The notes: generated by a model from the letters alone, not told the origin. Positions 6,502-18,434 are shown, numbered from the stretch's first letter. The stretch: DNA of 64,000 bases from Halopseudomonas pertucinogena (GCF_014646575.1 NZ_BMNN01000006.1:62001-126000), one strand, 5' to 3'. Made by a program: numbers and translations.

Positions 6502-7956
6502 TCACCTGAAAAGTGTAGCCTGTTCTACAAGGCCCAGCAGGGGCTGCGGGTAGACACCCAGCGCGAAGACCAGCAGGGCCATCAGCAGCAGCATGATGCC
6601 GCCGGCGTGCTGACCCCAGTTCAGCGGTGCGTCCCGGCGGCGGATACCAGGCTCCACCAGATACAGGGTGACCATGACCCGCAGGTAGTAATACAGGCCG
6701 ATGGCACTACCCAGTATCAGCGCGCCCAGCAACCACCACAGTTGCGACTCCACACCTGCGGCGATGATGTAGAACTTGCCGATGAAACCCGCGGTCAGGG
6801 GAATGCCGGCCAGCGACAGCATCATGACCGTGAGCACGGCGGTGAGGTAGGGACGACGCCAGAACAGCCCGCGGTATTCGTACAGCGCGTCCGCGTCGCG
6901 ACCCTTGAACGGGGTGGACATCAGCGTCACCACACCGAAGGCGCCGATGGTGGTGAGCACATAGGTCACCAGGTACACGCCCACCGCCTCCACCGCCAGA
7001 CCTTTGCTGGCAATGAGGGCAATCACCAGATAACCGAAGTGGGCGATGGACGAGTAACCTAGCAGCCGCTTCAGGTTGCTCTGCATCAGCGCCAGTAGGT
7101 TGCCGAACAGGATCGAGCCGATGGCGATGACCGCCAGCAGGTCATTCAGCCAACCACCGGCGGCGGCTGGGGAGACCTGATACAGGCGCAGCAGTACCAC
7201 GAACACTGCTACCTTGGCGGCGGTGGCCAGAAACGCCGAGACCGGTGCCGGCGCGCCCTCGTAGACGTCCGGTGTCCAGATGTGGAAGGGCACCAGCGAC
7301 AGCTTGAACGCCAGCCCGATCAGCATCATGCCGAAGCCCAGCTGCAGGATGGGGCTGAGGCTCACCGCGCCCAGTGCCGCGAACGCCAGGCTGCCGGATT
7401 CGGCATAGGCCAGGGCCATGCCGAACAGCAGGAAGGCGGAGCCGGCCGCAGAGAGCACCATGTATTTGATGCCCGCTTCCAGCGAACGCTTGTTGAAGAA
7501 GGCGTAGGCCACCATGCCGTAGACCGGCACCGACAGTAGCTCCAGGCCGATGAACAGGCTGGCCAGGTGCGAGGCGCCGACCATGACCAGCCCACCGGCA
7601 GCGGCCAGCAGCATGAGCAGATACATTTCCTCGCGGTTGCCGGGAAAACCCTCACCGATATTGCTCTTGCCCAGGTAAGCATGCGCCAGCGTAACGCAGG
7701 CCAGGGTGGCCACCAGGATCACGCCCATATACAGAAGCGCGAAGCGGTCCACCTGCATCAGGCTGGTGAATTCGATAGGTGCAGACTGCAGAGCGGGAAT
7801 CAGCGACAGCAGTGCCAGATTCAGCCCCACCGCGGTGAGGATGAAAGCCAGGTCATGCTGACGCCGCCAGGCGATGGTCAACATGACCACGATCGCCGTG
7901 CCGCAGACGATCAGCAGCGGCAGCAGGGCAGTGAAGTGGGACAGGGTAAATTGCAT
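6502..7956 (-). CDS. nuoN: NADH-quinone oxidoreductase subunit N
   Basis: NuoN is one of three antiporter-like proton-pumping subunits in the membrane arm of complex I. The 484 residues are almost entirely transmembrane. The conserved Glu139 of the pump unit is visible in FIGLELLSVPVYG, and a broken-helix region near PFHIWTPDVYEGAP is typical of the family. ATG 7956 (MQFTLSHF) fits known Pseudomonas NuoN starts; in-frame upstream codons would overlap nuoM. It begins 22 bp after nuoM and is the last nuo gene. A short GC-rich hairpin (CCGCGC-TCCG-GCGCGG on the minus strand, about 6472-6487) without a U-tract separates it from the DUF2388 gene. Confidence 0.97.
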   Translation of the reverse strand: MQFTLSHFTALLPLLIVCGTAIVVMLTIAWRRQHDLAFILTAVGLNLALLSLIPALQSAPIEFTSLMQVDRFALLYMGVILVATLACVTLAHAYLGKSNIGEGFPGNREEMYLLMLLAAAGGLVMVGASHLASLFIGLELLSVPVYGMVAYAFFNKRSLEAGIKYMVLSAAGSAFLLFGMALAYAESGSLAFAALGAVSLSPILQLGFGMMLIGLAFKLSLVPFHIWTPDVYEGAPAPVSAFLATAAKVAVFVVLLRLYQVSPAAAGGWLNDLLAVIAIGSILFGNLLALMQSNLKRLLGYSSIAHFGYLVIALIASKGLAVEAVGVYLVTYVLTTIGAFGVVTLMSTPFKGRDADALYEYRGLFWRRPYLTAVLTVMMLSLAGIPLTAGFIGKFYIIAAGVESQLWWLLGALILGSAIGLYYYLRVMVTLYLVEPGIRRRDAPLNWGQHAGGIMLLLMALLVFALGVYPQPLLGLVEQATLFR

Positions 7957-7978
7957 AGTGTCAGTTTCCATCAGACTG

Positions 7979-9508
7979 CTACCGGACCGGAACGAGGTTG
8001 GAGAGCGCATCGCTGAGCCAGTGCTGCACACCGCTCATGCTCGCCGCCGAGGTATCCAGCACCGGTTGCGGATACAGGCCCAGCGCCACAACCAGTGCTA
8101 CCAGCGACAGCATCATCGCCAGTTCGCGGGCGTTCAGGCCGCGCAGGGCATCGCCTTCACGTGGAGCGCCGAAGTAGGCACGGTGAATCATGATCAGCGA
8201 GTAGGCCGAGGCCAGTACCAGACCGAAGGTGGCGATCACCACGACCCAGGGATTGTCCGCGAAGCTGCCGAACAGGATGAGGAACTCCCCGACGAAGTTG
8301 CCGGTGCCCGGCATGCCCAGCGACGCGATCGCGAAGAACATGCTCAGCGCCGGCAGCCAGCGCAGGCGGGCCCAGAGACCACCCATCTCGCGCATGTCGC
8401 GGGTGTGAATGCGTTCATACAGCTGACCGCAGAGGATGAACAGCGCCGCTGCCGACAGGCCGTGGGCGACCATCTGTACCACCGCTCCCTGCAGCGCCAG
8501 GTGGGTAGTGGCATAGATGCCGATCAGCACGAAGCCCATGTGCGAGATGCTGGAGTAGGCCACCAGGCGTTTGATGTCAGTCTGGGCGAAGGACAGGATG
8601 GCGCCGTAGAAGATGCCGATCAGACCCAGGGTCATGGCAATCGGCGCGAATTCGACCGAGGCGTCGGGGAACAGCGGCAGGGCAAAGCGCAGCATGCCAT
8701 AGGCAGCGGTCTTCAGCAGGATCCCGGCCAGGTCCACGGAGCCCGCAGTGGGTGCCTGGGCGTGGGCATCGGGCAGCCAGGAATGCAATGGCACCACCGG
8801 GAACTTCACCGCGAAGGCGATGAAGAAGCCGAGCATGAGGATGTATTCCACACCCGCCGGCATGTCCAGACCCAGCAGCTGGTCATAGGCAAACGTCAGT
8901 ACGCCGGTCTGGTTGAAGTTGTACAGCACCAGTCCGAGGATCGCGACCAGCATGATCAGCCCGCTGGCCTGAGTGTAGATGAAGAACTTGGTGGCGGCGT
9001 TGATGCGGGTCTTGCGGCCCGCGCCACTGTGACCCCAGAGCGCGATGAGGAAATACATCGGCACCAGCATCATTTCCCAGAAGAAGAAGAACAGGAACAG
9101 GTCCATCGCCAGGAACACGCCGGCGACTCCGCCAAGGATCCACATCAGATTGAGGTGGAAGAAACCGATCCGGTGCTGGATCTCGTTCCAGGAGCAGAGT
9201 ACCGACAGCACGCCGAGGATGCCGGTGAGAATCAGCATCAGCAGCGACAGGCCATCCAGCGCAAGATGCAGGTTGATGCCGAAGCGTTCGATCCAGACGT
9301 ACTTGAACTCCATCGTCCAGACCGGCACGCCATCGGTGACGGCAGCCATCGAATAATCTTTGCTGACCCAGAGCCAGAGGCTCAGAGCCAGCACCAGACC
9401 CATGGTCAGCAGCGCTATCCAGCGTGGCAGGGCGCTGCTGTGGCGTTCGGTCAGCCAGCATAACAGGCCACCGATGAAGGGTATCAGGACCAGCCAGGGC
9501 AAAATCAT
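7979..9508 (-). CDS. nuoM: NADH-quinone oxidoreductase subunit M
   Basis: NuoM is the middle antiporter-like proton pump of complex I. The protein has 509 residues and about 14 predicted membrane helices. The essential Glu145 lies in FFFWEMMLVPMYF. The conserved Lys of the first half-channel is in FAVKFPVVPLHSWLPDAH, which also forms the discontinuous helix. Length equals that of other Pseudomonas NuoM proteins. It follows nuoL after 31 bp and precedes nuoN by 22 bp in the same transcript direction. Confidence 0.98.
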   Translation of the reverse strand: MILPWLVLIPFIGGLLCWLTERHSSALPRWIALLTMGLVLALSLWLWVSKDYSMAAVTDGVPVWTMEFKYVWIERFGINLHLALDGLSLLMLILTGILGVLSVLCSWNEIQHRIGFFHLNLMWILGGVAGVFLAMDLFLFFFFWEMMLVPMYFLIALWGHSGAGRKTRINAATKFFIYTQASGLIMLVAILGLVLYNFNQTGVLTFAYDQLLGLDMPAGVEYILMLGFFIAFAVKFPVVPLHSWLPDAHAQAPTAGSVDLAGILLKTAAYGMLRFALPLFPDASVEFAPIAMTLGLIGIFYGAILSFAQTDIKRLVAYSSISHMGFVLIGIYATTHLALQGAVVQMVAHGLSAAALFILCGQLYERIHTRDMREMGGLWARLRWLPALSMFFAIASLGMPGTGNFVGEFLILFGSFADNPWVVVIATFGLVLASAYSLIMIHRAYFGAPREGDALRGLNARELAMMLSLVALVVALGLYPQPVLDTSAASMSGVQHWLSDALSNLVPVR

Positions 9509-9539
9509 GACGGGATCATTTCCTTGCGTGAATTCATAA

Positions 9540-11393
9540 TCAGACCATCTGCAGCATCAGGATGCCGATAACCAGCACGGCGCCGGCGGCGATGGTCGCG
9601 GCATACCAGCGAGTCTGGCCATTCTGGGTACGGCTGAGCAGCGCATTGCCGCCCCTGGCCAGCAGCGGCAGGATGCCGATGGTGCGGTCCAGCGGGTCGC
9701 GGGCGAGTATCCGTGTCAGCCACAGGTAGGGTTGCACGAACACCTTGTCATACAGCCAGTCAAAGCCCCAGGCGGCGAACCACCAGGCGGTGAGGAAGCG
9801 GCCGGGGGCGCTGTTACCGATGGCGGCAACGACATGGCGGCGACCCAGGTACAGCCAGGCGGCCAGCAGGATGCCCAGTACCGCGATCACCCCGGAGGCA
9901 ATCTCCAGCCCCATGCGGCCTTCGCCGCCGGCATGGCCCACGCTCTGTGGCAGCACGCCGGTCAGGGGCGGAGTGATCAGCGCGCCCACGAAGGTGGACA
10001 GGATGATCAGGGCGAACAGCGGCAGGTTATGGGCAATGCCCTTGCCAGGGTGTGCGTCGATCTGCTCCTCTCCGTGGAACACCACGAAGATCAGGCGGAA
10101 GGTGTAGATCGAGGTCAGGAAGGCGCCCAGCAGCCCGGCGTACAGCAGAGCATTGTTGCCGCTGGCAAACGCCTCCCAGAGGATCTCGTCCTTGGAGTAG
10201 AAGCCGGCAGTCAGCAGCGGCAGCGCGGCCAGCGCAGCGCCGCCAACGATGAAGCTGGCGTAGGCCACCGGCAGCTTGCGGCGCAGGCCGCCCATGCGGA
10301 AGATGTTCTGCTCGTGGTGGCAGGCGTGGATGACCGAGCCGGACGCGAGGAACAGCAGCGCCTTGAAGAAGGCGTGGGTCATCAGGTGGAAGATCGCCGC
10401 CTCCCATGCACCGACTCCCAGTGCCAGGAACATGTAACCGAGCTGGCTCATGGTCGAGTAGGCAAGGATGCGCTTGATATCGGTCTGCACCAGGGCGGCA
10501 AAGCCGGCCAGCAGCAGGGTGGCGCCGCCGACAATGCCCACCAGGTAAAGCACGTCCGGTGTCAGCAGGAACAGGCCGTGGGTACGGGCAATCAGATAGA
10601 CACCGGCCGTGACCATGGTCGCCGCGTGGATCAGCGCCGACACCGGCGTCGGGCCGGCCATCGCATCGGCAAGCCAGGTCTGCAGCGGCAGCTGGGCGGA
10701 CTTGCCCACCGCGCCACCGAGCAGGGCCAGGGTGGCCAGGCTGATCCAGAAGTCGCCTTCGGCGAACCGCTGCGGCGCCAGCACCAGCAGTTCCTGAATG
10801 TTCAGTGTGCCCAGCTGGACGAACAGGATGAACAGACCGAAGGCCATCAGCACATCGCCTACCCGGGTGACCAGGAAGGCCTTGAGAGCGGCGTTACCAT
10901 TCTTGCGCTCGGTGTAATAGAAGCCGATCAGCAGATAGCTGCAGACGCCAACCCCTTCCCAGCCCAGGTAGAGGAACAGCAGGTCATCGGCCAGCACCAG
11001 ACACAGCATGCTGGCGATGAACAGGTTGGTATAGGCAAAGAAGCGGGAGTAGCCTTCCTCGCCACGCATGTACCAGCTGGCAAACAGATGAATGAGAAAG
11101 CCCACCCCGGTCACCACGCCCAGCATGGTCAGCGACAACCCGTCCAGATACAGCGTCAGACTGGGGGTGAAGTTGCCCACCGCCATCCATTGCCAGAGCA
11201 ACTGGATATAGGCACCGTCCTGCAGCGCGCCGGTACTGAACTGGAAAATGATCCAGGCCGTGACCAGTGCGGACAGGCCTACCGAGCCGACCCCGACCAG
11301 TGCCGAGATATTCTCCGACCAGCGGCCGCGGGAGAAGGCCAGCAGCAGGAAGCCGATCAGCGGAAACAGAAGAGTAAGAAATAGCATGTTCAT
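9540..11393 (-). CDS. nuoL: NADH-quinone oxidoreductase subunit L
   Basis: NuoL is the distal antiporter-like subunit of complex I, with a long lateral helix that braces the membrane arm. The 617-residue protein has the expected length. Glu146 ([18 protein letters not shown]) and the Lys in [19 protein letters not shown] are the conserved channel residues. The amphipathic lateral helix and final anchor fall in the last 120 residues. The start codon overlaps the nuoK stop by 4 nt (ATGA), so translation is coupled. Confidence 0.98.
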   Translation of the reverse strand: MNMLFLTLLFPLIGFLLLAFSRGRWSENISALVGVGSVGLSALVTAWIIFQFSTGALQDGAYIQLLWQWMAVGNFTPSLTLYLDGLSLTMLGVVTGVGFLIHLFASWYMRGEEGYSRFFAYTNLFIASMLCLVLADDLLFLYLGWEGVGVCSYLLIGFYYTERKNGNAALKAFLVTRVGDVLMAFGLFILFVQLGTLNIQELLVLAPQRFAEGDFWISLATLALLGGAVGKSAQLPLQTWLADAMAGPTPVSALIHAATMVTAGVYLIARTHGLFLLTPDVLYLVGIVGGATLLLAGFAALVQTDIKRILAYSTMSQLGYMFLALGVGAWEAAIFHLMTHAFFKALLFLASGSVIHACHHEQNIFRMGGLRRKLPVAYASFIVGGAALAALPLLTAGFYSKDEILWEAFASGNNALLYAGLLGAFLTSIYTFRLIFVVFHGEEQIDAHPGKGIAHNLPLFALIILSTFVGALITPPLTGVLPQSVGHAGGEGRMGLEIASGVIAVLGILLAAWLYLGRRHVVAAIGNSAPGRFLTAWWFAAWGFDWLYDKVFVQPYLWLTRILARDPLDRTIGILPLLARGGNALLSRTQNGQTRWYAATIAAGAVLVIGILMLQMV

Positions 11394-11698
11394 CCGCGCA
11401 TCTCACTGGCAGCATCGATATCCAGGGTTCTGAAACGGCGATACAGTTGCAGCAGGATCGCCAGGCCGATACTGGCCTCCGCCGCCGCAAGGGTGATCAC
11501 CAGAATGAACATCACCTGCCCGTCGGCCTGGCCCCAGCGGGCGCCGGCCACGACAAAGGCAAGAGCCGCGGCGTTCATCATGATTTCCAGACTCATCAGC
11601 ACATACAGAATGTTGCGGCGGATCATCAGCCCGGTGAGGCCAAGGCCGAACAGCACGGCCGCCAGCGCCAGGCCATGCTCCATGGGTATGCCGTTCAT
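11390..11698 (-). CDS. nuoK: NADH-quinone oxidoreductase subunit K
   Basis: NuoK is a small complex I membrane subunit of three helices that links the quinone site to the antiporter subunits. The 102 residues contain the two buried glutamates needed for proton transfer, Glu38 ([11 protein letters not shown]) and Glu74 ([11 protein letters not shown]). Both ends overlap neighbours by 4 nt (nuoJ upstream, nuoL downstream), the tightest packing in the operon. Confidence 0.97.
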   Translation of the reverse strand: MNGIPMEHGLALAAVLFGLGLTGLMIRRNILYVLMSLEIMMNAAALAFVVAGARWGQADGQVMFILVITLAAAEASIGLAILLQLYRRFRTLDIDAASEMRG

Positions 11699-12201
11699 GC
11701 GATCTCCTTGGCTTCATGACGTCCGATGTGGAACGCGGTGACCATGGCGCCGAGCAGCATCATCGCGGCCAGCTCGACGGCCAGGATGTACGGACCGAAC
11801 AGCGCGAAGCCAACCGCCTTGGCATCGACGGACTCACCGGTGATCACGGCGGAGGTGGGCTCGCTGAACAGCACATACAGCAGTTGTGCCAGCAGCAGGC
11901 CAGAGAGCACCGCCGGCCCGATCCAGCCGCGCGGGCTGAGCCATTGCCGCTCCTGGTTCTCGCTGCCGCTGCCGAGGTTGAGCATCATCACCACGAACAC
12001 GAACAGCACCATGATGGCGCCGGCGTAGACGATGATCTCCAGCACCCCGGCAAAGGGCGCTCCGAGGGAGAAGAAACACATGGACACCGCCAGCAGCGAG
12101 GTGACCAGGTAGAGCAGGGCGTGTACCGCCCGGGTGTTTGTAATCACCATCAGGGTAGCGGCGACCGCCACCCCGGCGGAGAAATAGAACGCGAATTCCA
12201 T
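11695..12201 (-). CDS. nuoJ: NADH-quinone oxidoreductase subunit J
   Basis: NuoJ is a five-helix membrane subunit of complex I, 168 residues here. It shows the family pattern [18 protein letters not shown], which includes the helix with a pi-bulge known from structures. The start follows nuoI by 19 bp and the stop overlaps nuoK by 4 nt. Nothing unusual is seen. Confidence 0.97.
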   Translation of the reverse strand: MEFAFYFSAGVAVAATLMVITNTRAVHALLYLVTSLLAVSMCFFSLGAPFAGVLEIIVYAGAIMVLFVFVVMMLNLGSGSENQERQWLSPRGWIGPAVLSGLLLAQLLYVLFSEPTSAVITGESVDAKAVGFALFGPYILAVELAAMMLLGAMVTAFHIGRHEAKEIA

Positions 12202-12220
12202 CAGATAATCCTCGCACTGA

Positions 12221-12769
12221 TCATGGCAGCAGGCCCTTGACGTTGACCGGCTCGGCCTCGTTCTGCGCGGCGCCCTTGGGTTTGCCGGCGATGGCCAGCC
12301 CCGAGACGCGGTAGAAGTTGTAGTCCGGGTTTTTGCCGGTACCGGCGATCATCAGATCTTCCTTCTCGAATACCAGATCCTGGCGCTTGTACTCCGCCAG
12401 CTCGAAGTCCGGGGTCAGCTGGATGGCCGTAGTCGGGCAGGCCTCCTCGCACAGACCGCAGAAGATGCAGCGGGAGAAGTTGATGCGGAAGAACTCCGGA
12501 TACCAGCGGCCGTCCTCGGCCTCGGCCTTCTGCAGCGAGATGCAGCCCACCGGGCAGGCAGCAGCGCACAGGTTGCAGGCAACGCAACGTTCTTCGCCGT
12601 CCGGGTCCCGGGTCAGTACGATCCGGCCGCGATAACGGGGCGGCAGATAGACCGGCTCTTCCGGGTACTGCAGGGTGTCCCGCTTGCGGAACGCATGGCC
12701 GAAGATCATCACCAGGCTGCGAAGCTGGGTGTAGGTGCCATGTACTACGTGAATGATTGATTTGATCAT
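12221..12769 (-). CDS. nuoI: NADH-quinone oxidoreductase subunit I
   Basis: NuoI carries two [4Fe-4S] clusters (N6a, N6b) that pass electrons from NuoG to NuoB. Both ligand sets are complete: Cys62, 65, 68 and 72 ([11 protein letters not shown]) and Cys101, 104, 107 and 111 ([11 protein letters not shown]), each followed by Pro. An N-terminal amphipathic helix anchors the peripheral arm. The product has 182 residues. It sits between nuoH (11 bp upstream) and nuoJ (19 bp downstream). Confidence 0.98.
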   Translation of the reverse strand: MIKSIIHVVHGTYTQLRSLVMIFGHAFRKRDTLQYPEEPVYLPPRYRGRIVLTRDPDGEERCVACNLCAAACPVGCISLQKAEAEDGRWYPEFFRINFSRCIFCGLCEEACPTTAIQLTPDFELAEYKRQDLVFEKEDLMIAGTGKNPDYNFYRVSGLAIAGKPKGAAQNEAEPVNVKGLLP

Positions 12770-12780
12770 GGCTTCTCTCC

Positions 12781-13770
12781 TCAGGCCGCGGCCAGCACAA
12801 ACGCGCCGGTCACCAGCAGGTTGATCAGGGTCAATGGCAGGCAGACCTTCCAGCCGAATGCCATCATCTGGTCATAGCGCGGCCGGGGCAGGGAGGCGCG
12901 CAGCAGGATGAAGATCATGATGAAGAAGGCGGTCTTCAGCGCAAACCACAGGAACGGCAGCTGCGGCAGCAGATCGAACGGGCCGTGCCAGCCGCCGAAG
13001 AACAGTGTGGCCAGCAGGGCAGACACCAGCACGATGCCGATGTACTCGCCGACGAAGAACATGCCCCACTTCATGCCTGCATACTCAACGTGGTAGCCGT
13101 CAGCCAGTTCCTGCTCCGCTTCCGGCTGGTCGAAGGGATGGCGGTGGGTAACCGCGACACCGGCGACGAAGAAGGTCAGGAAGCCGAAGATCTGTGGAAT
13201 GATGAACCACATGTTGTCGGCCTGGTAGGCAACGATGTCCCGCATGTTGAACGAGCCGGCCTGCGCCACCACACCCATCAGCGACAGGCCGAGGAATACC
13301 TCGTAGGAGAGCGTCTGGGCCGCGGCGCGCAGGCCGCCGAGCAGAGCGAACTTGTTGTTGCTGGCCCAGCCTGCGAAGAGCACCGCGTATACCGTCAGCC
13401 CCGCCATGGCAAAGAAGAACAGCAGCCCGATGTTCAGATCCGCCACGCCCCAGGTGGGGGTGATCGGCACCACGATGAAGGCAATCAGCAACGAGCTCAT
13501 CGCCACCACCGGCGCCAGGGTGAAGATCAGCTTGTCGGCGAACGGCGGGGTCCAGTCCTCCTTGAAGAACATCTTCAGCATGTCCGCGACGATCTGGAAC
13601 ATGCCGAAGGGGCCAACGCGGTTGGGGCCATAGCGGTCCTGCCAGACCGCCAGCAGACGGCGCTCGACAAAGGACAGCAGGGCGCCGGCGATAACCACCG
13701 CCAGCAGGATGACGATGGCCTTGATCACCGCGACCAGGATTGCCATCACCTCGGGAGTGAACCAGCTCAT
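12781..13770 (-). CDS. nuoH: NADH-quinone oxidoreductase subunit H
   Basis: NuoH forms the membrane side of the quinone-binding chamber of complex I. The 329-residue protein has eight predicted helices and the acidic loops of the E-channel, for instance the [21 protein letters not shown] loop region that contacts NuoB and NuoCD. The N-terminal amphipathic stretch [21 protein letters not shown] is highly conserved. The start overlaps the stop of nuoG by 4 nt. Confidence 0.98.
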   Translation of the reverse strand: MSWFTPEVMAILVAVIKAIVILLAVVIAGALLSFVERRLLAVWQDRYGPNRVGPFGMFQIVADMLKMFFKEDWTPPFADKLIFTLAPVVAMSSLLIAFIVVPITPTWGVADLNIGLLFFFAMAGLTVYAVLFAGWASNNKFALLGGLRAAAQTLSYEVFLGLSLMGVVAQAGSFNMRDIVAYQADNMWFIIPQIFGFLTFFVAGVAVTHRHPFDQPEAEQELADGYHVEYAGMKWGMFFVGEYIGIVLVSALLATLFFGGWHGPFDLLPQLPFLWFALKTAFFIMIFILLRASLPRPRYDQMMAFGWKVCLPLTLINLLVTGAFVLAAA

Positions 13771-16496
13771 TGTGCTACCCCCTTGAGTCCAGTGACCACA
13801 CTCGCGGTGTTCAGCGGAGGAATGCCCGGCAGGCCTGCCGGCAGTCCGACCACACCCAGCGGCAGCTCCTCGATGATGCGCACTGCCAACACCAGCTGCC
13901 GTTCTCCCAGGGTGGCTTCCACTGTTGCGCCCTCGGCTACGCCCAGACGCTGGGCCTCAGCCTCAGCCAGAGCCAGATACGGCTGCGGCATGCGCTGCTG
14001 GATCGGTTCGGCACGGCTTGAGTTTTCCTCACTGCCGAACAGGTGATGCAGCGGCACTGCCTGCCAGTTACCTGGAGCCGGAGCAAAGGCAGCCGGTGCC
14101 TCGGCCCATGGCAGATCCATGCGGGCGCCATCCAGCAGGCGGACGCCGGGATCGCCGGCGCGCAGGTGGCCGCCGACCTCGTCCTGGAACTTGTTCCACG
14201 CCTGTGGCGAGTTCCAGCCCGGGGCCCAGGCGAAGGCAATCTGCTGGCGGTCTTCCCTGGTGCCGGCGTAACCCTCCATGGAAAAGGCAAAGGGCGTGTC
14301 GGGATCCTGGGGCTGACGCGGCTCATGCACGCTGATGTTGGCCCGCATGGCGGTGCGTCCGCTGTAGCGGTGGGGCGCGCGGGCCAGCTTCATGCCCTTG
14401 ATGCGGAAGTCGGCGTCGGGAGCCGCTTCGGTAATCGCCGCCAGCCGCGGATGTACTGCAGCGCAGGCTTCAGTGACCTGATCCAGGCTGGTCCAGTCGA
14501 CCGGGTTGCCGAGCAGTGTGTGGCGCAGCGCATGCAGCCAGCGCCAGCCTTCGCGGATCAGCACCTCGGAGTTGTAGTAGCTCGGCTCGAATACCTGGAA
14601 GAAGCGCTGCGCGCGGCCTTCCTGGCTGACCAGGGTGCCGTCGCCTTCAGCAAAGCTCGACGCCGGCAGCAGGATGTGCGCCTTGTCCGCCGTGGGGGTC
14701 TGCTGATGATCAACCACAACCACCACCTTGGCGGCGGCCAGGGCCGCATCGACCATTGCGCTGTCCGCACGGCGGTAGAGATCGTTTTCCAGTACCACCA
14801 GCGCGTCGTACTCGCCGGCGGTCAGTGCTTCCAGAGCCGCCTCGACAGAGCGGTCCGCCTCGTCATCGGCCAGCATGATGGCCATGCCCATGCTGTTGGC
14901 TTCCGGCACCACCATGCTGATCGAGCCGTTCTTCTCACGGTTCTTCAGCGCCTGGGCGATGTTGGCGGCGGCATCGATGATCGCCGGGTTGCCCAGCGAG
15001 GCGCCGGATACCAGCAGCGGGCGCTGGGCGGCGAGCAGGGCATCGGCAATGCGTTGCGCCAGCTCCAGGGCGTCCGGCTCAAGGTCGGCCACAGCCGGAG
15101 CGGCCGGGTCAATGGCATGCGCGACGGCGAAGCCGAGGCGAGCCAGGTCATCCGGCGCGGCCTGCACGGTTTCCGCGGCGATATCGTCCAGCCGGGTAGC
15201 CGTGACGCTGGCAATGAACACCGGGTGCCTGGCACCTTGCGCAATGTTTTCCACCGCTGCCTGGTGCCAGCTCTGAATGCCGGCAGCTTCGGCAATTTCG
15301 GTGGCCTTGCCTTTGGCTGTCTGGCGCAGGGCCAGCGCGAGGCGGGCCGCGGTCTGAGTCAGGTCTTCACCGAGCACGAACACCGCGTCGTGGCTTTCCA
15401 TTTCGCGGATGCTCGCGGTGGGCAGTGGACCGTGCTGCAGCAGATTGCGGATGGCCTGGATATTGGCCAGCTCCTGCCGCGCAATACCGGAGTAGAAATC
15501 TTCGGCACCGACCAGTTCACGCAACGCGAAGTTGCTTTCCAGGCTGGCCCGTGGCGAGCCGATGCCGAGAATGCGCTGACGGTTGAGCAGGCCGGCGGTC
15601 TGGTCCAGTGCCGCATCGATGCCCATGCTCAGCCCGGATCGCTGGGCGACCGGCTGGCGCGGACGATCCTTGCGGTTGACGTAGCCATAGCCGAAGCGGC
15701 CGCGGTCGCACAGGAAGTAGTGGTTGACCGAACCGTTGAAGCGGTTCTCGATGCGGCGTATCTCACCATAGCGCTCGCCCGGGCTGATGTTGCAGCCGGA
15801 GGCACAGCCGTGGCAGATGCTTGGGGCAAACTGCATGTCCCATTTGCGGTTATAGCGCTCGGAGTGAGTCTTGTCGGTAAAGACGCCGGTGGGGCAGACC
15901 TCTGTCAGGTTGCCGGAAAATTCGCTTTCCAGCGTGCCATCCTCGACCCGGCCGAAATACACCTGATCATTGGCACCGAATACACCCAGGTCGGTGCCCC
16001 CCGCGTAATCCTTGTAATAGCGCACGCAGCGATAGCAGGCGATGCAGCGGTTCATCTCATGGGCAATGAACGGGCCGAGTTCCTGGTTCACGTGGGTGCG
16101 CTTGTTGAAGCGGTAGCGGCGCTGGTTGTGGCCGGTCATCACCGTCATGTCCTGCAGGTGGCAGTGACCGCCTTCCTCGCATACCGGGCAATCATGCGGG
16201 TGGTTGATCATCAACCACTCGATGACGCTGGCGCGGAACGCCTTGGCTTCCTCATCGTCGATGGAAATCCAGCTGTTGTCGGTCGCCGGGGTCATGCAGG
16301 ACATGACCAGGCGGCCGCGGGTGTCGTTCTCATCGCTGTACTGCTTGACCGCACACTGGCGGCAGGCGCCCACGCTACCCAGCGCGGGGTGCCAGCAGAA
16401 GTAGGGAACATCGAGGCCGAGTGACAGACAGGCCTGCAGCAGGTTGTCCGCCCCGTCGACTTCGTATTCTTTACCGTCTACATGGATAGTGGCCAT
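13767..16496 (-). CDS. nuoG: NADH-quinone oxidoreductase subunit G
   Basis: NuoG is the largest subunit of the hydrophilic arm, 909 residues. The N-terminal ferredoxin domain binds a [2Fe-2S] cluster through Cys34, 45, 48 and 67. The next set is His99 with Cys103, 106 and 112 ([14 protein letters not shown]). A further set near 150 ([13 protein letters not shown]) and one near 230 ([11 protein letters not shown]) hold additional [4Fe-4S] clusters, the latter being the off-path N7-type site. The rest is a molybdopterin-oxidoreductase-like domain without cofactor. The gene follows nuoF after 95 bp, the largest gap within the operon, and overlaps nuoH. Confidence 0.98.
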   Translation of the reverse strand: MATIHVDGKEYEVDGADNLLQACLSLGLDVPYFCWHPALGSVGACRQCAVKQYSDENDTRGRLVMSCMTPATDNSWISIDDEEAKAFRASVIEWLMINHPHDCPVCEEGGHCHLQDMTVMTGHNQRRYRFNKRTHVNQELGPFIAHEMNRCIACYRCVRYYKDYAGGTDLGVFGANDQVYFGRVEDGTLESEFSGNLTEVCPTGVFTDKTHSERYNRKWDMQFAPSICHGCASGCNISPGERYGEIRRIENRFNGSVNHYFLCDRGRFGYGYVNRKDRPRQPVAQRSGLSMGIDAALDQTAGLLNRQRILGIGSPRASLESNFALRELVGAEDFYSGIARQELANIQAIRNLLQHGPLPTASIREMESHDAVFVLGEDLTQTAARLALALRQTAKGKATEIAEAAGIQSWHQAAVENIAQGARHPVFIASVTATRLDDIAAETVQAAPDDLARLGFAVAHAIDPAAPAVADLEPDALELAQRIADALLAAQRPLLVSGASLGNPAIIDAAANIAQALKNREKNGSISMVVPEANSMGMAIMLADDEADRSVEAALEALTAGEYDALVVLENDLYRRADSAMVDAALAAAKVVVVVDHQQTPTADKAHILLPASSFAEGDGTLVSQEGRAQRFFQVFEPSYYNSEVLIREGWRWLHALRHTLLGNPVDWTSLDQVTEACAAVHPRLAAITEAAPDADFRIKGMKLARAPHRYSGRTAMRANISVHEPRQPQDPDTPFAFSMEGYAGTREDRQQIAFAWAPGWNSPQAWNKFQDEVGGHLRAGDPGVRLLDGARMDLPWAEAPAAFAPAPGNWQAVPLHHLFGSEENSSRAEPIQQRMPQPYLALAEAEAQRLGVAEGATVEATLGERQLVLAVRIIEELPLGVVGLPAGLPGIPPLNTASVVTGLKGVAQ

Positions 16497-16591
16497 GGTT
16501 CTACTTTCTTCTTACCCGATAGCGGGTGCTGATAATGGAATCCTTGCGGAGCCGGCGGGGGAAATGGTCGGGCCAACGTCCCCGCCGCCTG

Positions 16592-17941
16592 TCATGCCTT
16601 GACAAATTCGGTGGTCGGTCTGGTTCTGGCAGAACGGTCGACGCCCGCCTCAAACTCCTGGCGGAAGTACTTGATCGCACTGCCGAGCGGCTCGACGGCG
16701 CCCGGGGCGTGAGCACAGAAGGTCTTGCCCGGCCCGAGAAAATCGACGATCCGCGCCAGGACCTCAAGGTCCTCGGGTCGGCCTTCGCCGCGCTCCAGCG
16801 CGCGCAGGGTCTTGACGCTCCAGGGCAGGCCGTCGCGGCAGGGAGTACACCAGCCGCAGGACTCCCGCGCGAAGAACTCCTCCATATTGCGCAACAGCGA
16901 GACCATGTTGACCGTGTTGTCCACCGCAAGAGCCAGGCCGGTACCCATCCGCGTGCCGTATTCGGCGACGCCACCGGAATACATCAGTGCATCCAGGTGC
17001 TCGGGGAGCAGAAAGCCGGTACCGGCACCTCCGGGTTGCCAGCACTTGAGGGTGTAGCCGTCACGCATGCCGCCGGCATAATCCTCGAACAGTTCGCGGG
17101 CGCTGATCCCGAACGGCAGTTCCCAGATGCCCGGGTTCTTCACCTTGCCGGAGAACCCCATCATCTTGGTGCCGTGGTCACCGCTCTCGGGGCGGGCCAG
17201 AGAGGTGTACCACTCCACGCCGTTGCCGACGATTGCCGGGACGTTGCAGAGGGTCTCCACGTTGTTGACGCAGGTCGGTTTGCCCCAGACGCCCACGGCG
17301 GCCGGGAAGGGGGGCTTGGCCCGTGGATTGGCGCGGCGACCCTCAAGGGAGTTGATCAGGGCCGTTTCCTCACCACAGATGTAGCGGCCGGCTCCGGTGT
17401 GCACGAACAGCTCGAAGTCGAAGCCCGAGCCCATGATATTCCTACCCAGCAGCCCGGCAGCCTCTGCTTCGGCAACAGCCCGCTTGAGATGGCGGGCGGC
17501 GTCAACATACTCGCCCCGCAGGAAGATATAACCGCGGTAGGCCTTCAGCGCCCGGGCGGAAATCAGCATGCCCTCGATCAGCAGATGGGGCAGCTGCTCC
17601 ATGAGCAGACGGTCCTTCCAGGTATTGGGCTCCATCTCGTCGGCGTTGCACAGCAGATAACGGATATTGAGCGACTCGTCAGCGGGCATCAGGCTCCACT
17701 TCACCCCGGTAGGGAAGCCTGCACCGCCACGGCCCTTGAGGCCGGAGTCCTTGACGGTGTTGACGATGTCCGCCGCTGCCATCTCGCGCAGCGCCTTGCG
17801 CGCAGCGGCGTAGCCGTTCTTCTGCTGATACTCTTCCAGCCATACCGGCTGGCCGTCATCACGCAGGCGCCAGGTCAGCGGGTGGGTCTCTTCCGACCGC
17901 TCAATGCGGTTGGCCGGACCGAAGGAAGACAGTTTCTTCAT
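16592..17941 (-). CDS. nuoF: NADH-quinone oxidoreductase subunit F
   Basis: NuoF is the NADH-oxidising subunit of complex I. The glycine-rich FMN/NADH loop is visible at about residues 70-79 ([10 protein letters not shown]). The N3 [4Fe-4S] ligands are in [12 protein letters not shown], plus a later Cys in TFCAHAPGA. The 449-residue length is normal. It overlaps nuoE by 4 nt, matching the NuoE-NuoF subcomplex. The 95-bp gap before nuoG shows no promoter I would trust. Confidence 0.98.
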   Translation of the reverse strand: MKKLSSFGPANRIERSEETHPLTWRLRDDGQPVWLEEYQQKNGYAAARKALREMAAADIVNTVKDSGLKGRGGAGFPTGVKWSLMPADESLNIRYLLCNADEMEPNTWKDRLLMEQLPHLLIEGMLISARALKAYRGYIFLRGEYVDAARHLKRAVAEAEAAGLLGRNIMGSGFDFELFVHTGAGRYICGEETALINSLEGRRANPRAKPPFPAAVGVWGKPTCVNNVETLCNVPAIVGNGVEWYTSLARPESGDHGTKMMGFSGKVKNPGIWELPFGISARELFEDYAGGMRDGYTLKCWQPGGAGTGFLLPEHLDALMYSGGVAEYGTRMGTGLALAVDNTVNMVSLLRNMEEFFARESCGWCTPCRDGLPWSVKTLRALERGEGRPEDLEVLARIVDFLGPGKTFCAHAPGAVEPLGSAIKYFRQEFEAGVDRSARTRPTTEFVKA

Positions 17942-18432
17942 GGGTAGGCCTCCAGCAGGGCAGCCACGCTGTCGGCGCTGACATCGCCGAAGGTGTCATC
18001 GTCGATCATCAGCGCCGGTGCCTTGTCGCAGTTGCCCAGACAGCACACGGGGATCAGCGTGAAGCGGTTATCTGCGGTCGTCTGGCCGGGGCCAATGCCC
18101 AGCTCCTTGCGGATACTGTCCAGCACGCTTTCATGGCCACCGATATAGCAGGTCATGCTGTCGCAGACGCGGATGATGTGGCGACCCACCGGCTGACGGA
18201 AGATCTGGCTGTAGAAGGTGGCCACACCTTCCACATCGCTGCCGGGAATGCCGAGCACTTCGCCGATGGCATCAGAGGCGCCATCCGGTACCCAGCCACG
18301 CTGTTCCTGGACGATCTTGAGCGCCTCGATGGACGCCGCGCGCGGGTCCTCGTAATGCTGCATTTCCAGTTCGATGGCAGCGCGCTCGACGTCACTCAGG
18401 GTGAAACGGTCAGTCTGAATAAGATTGGTCAT
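17938..18432 (-). CDS. nuoE: NADH-quinone oxidoreductase subunit E
   Basis: NuoE is a thioredoxin-like subunit of complex I holding the off-path [2Fe-2S] cluster N1a. The four ligands are Cys90 and Cys95 ([11 protein letters not shown]) and Cys131 and Cys135 ([10 protein letters not shown]). The 164-residue protein is standard. It begins 2 bp after nuoCD and overlaps nuoF by 4 nt. Confidence 0.98.
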   Translation of the reverse strand: MTNLIQTDRFTLSDVERAAIELEMQHYEDPRAASIEALKIVQEQRGWVPDGASDAIGEVLGIPGSDVEGVATFYSQIFRQPVGRHIIRVCDSMTCYIGGHESVLDSIRKELGIGPGQTTADNRFTLIPVCCLGNCDKAPALMIDDDTFGDVSADSVAALLEAYP

Positions 18433-18434
18433 GA

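Noticed and set aside
7874-11384. Two long plus-strand open frames (529 and 550 codons) opposite nuoM and nuoL
   Set aside because: They are rich in Gln, His, Gly and Arg, the typical antisense image of membrane protein genes, and carry no domain signature.
14043-16424. 793-codon open frame on the plus strand
   Set aside because: It is antisense to nuoG, whose clusters and length are unmistakable. Long shadow frames are expected in GC-rich coding DNA.
16497-16591. Extra small gene or promoter in the nuoF-nuoG gap
   Set aside because: No open frame with a ribosome site and no convincing -35/-10 pair was found; it looks like an ordinary intra-operon spacer.
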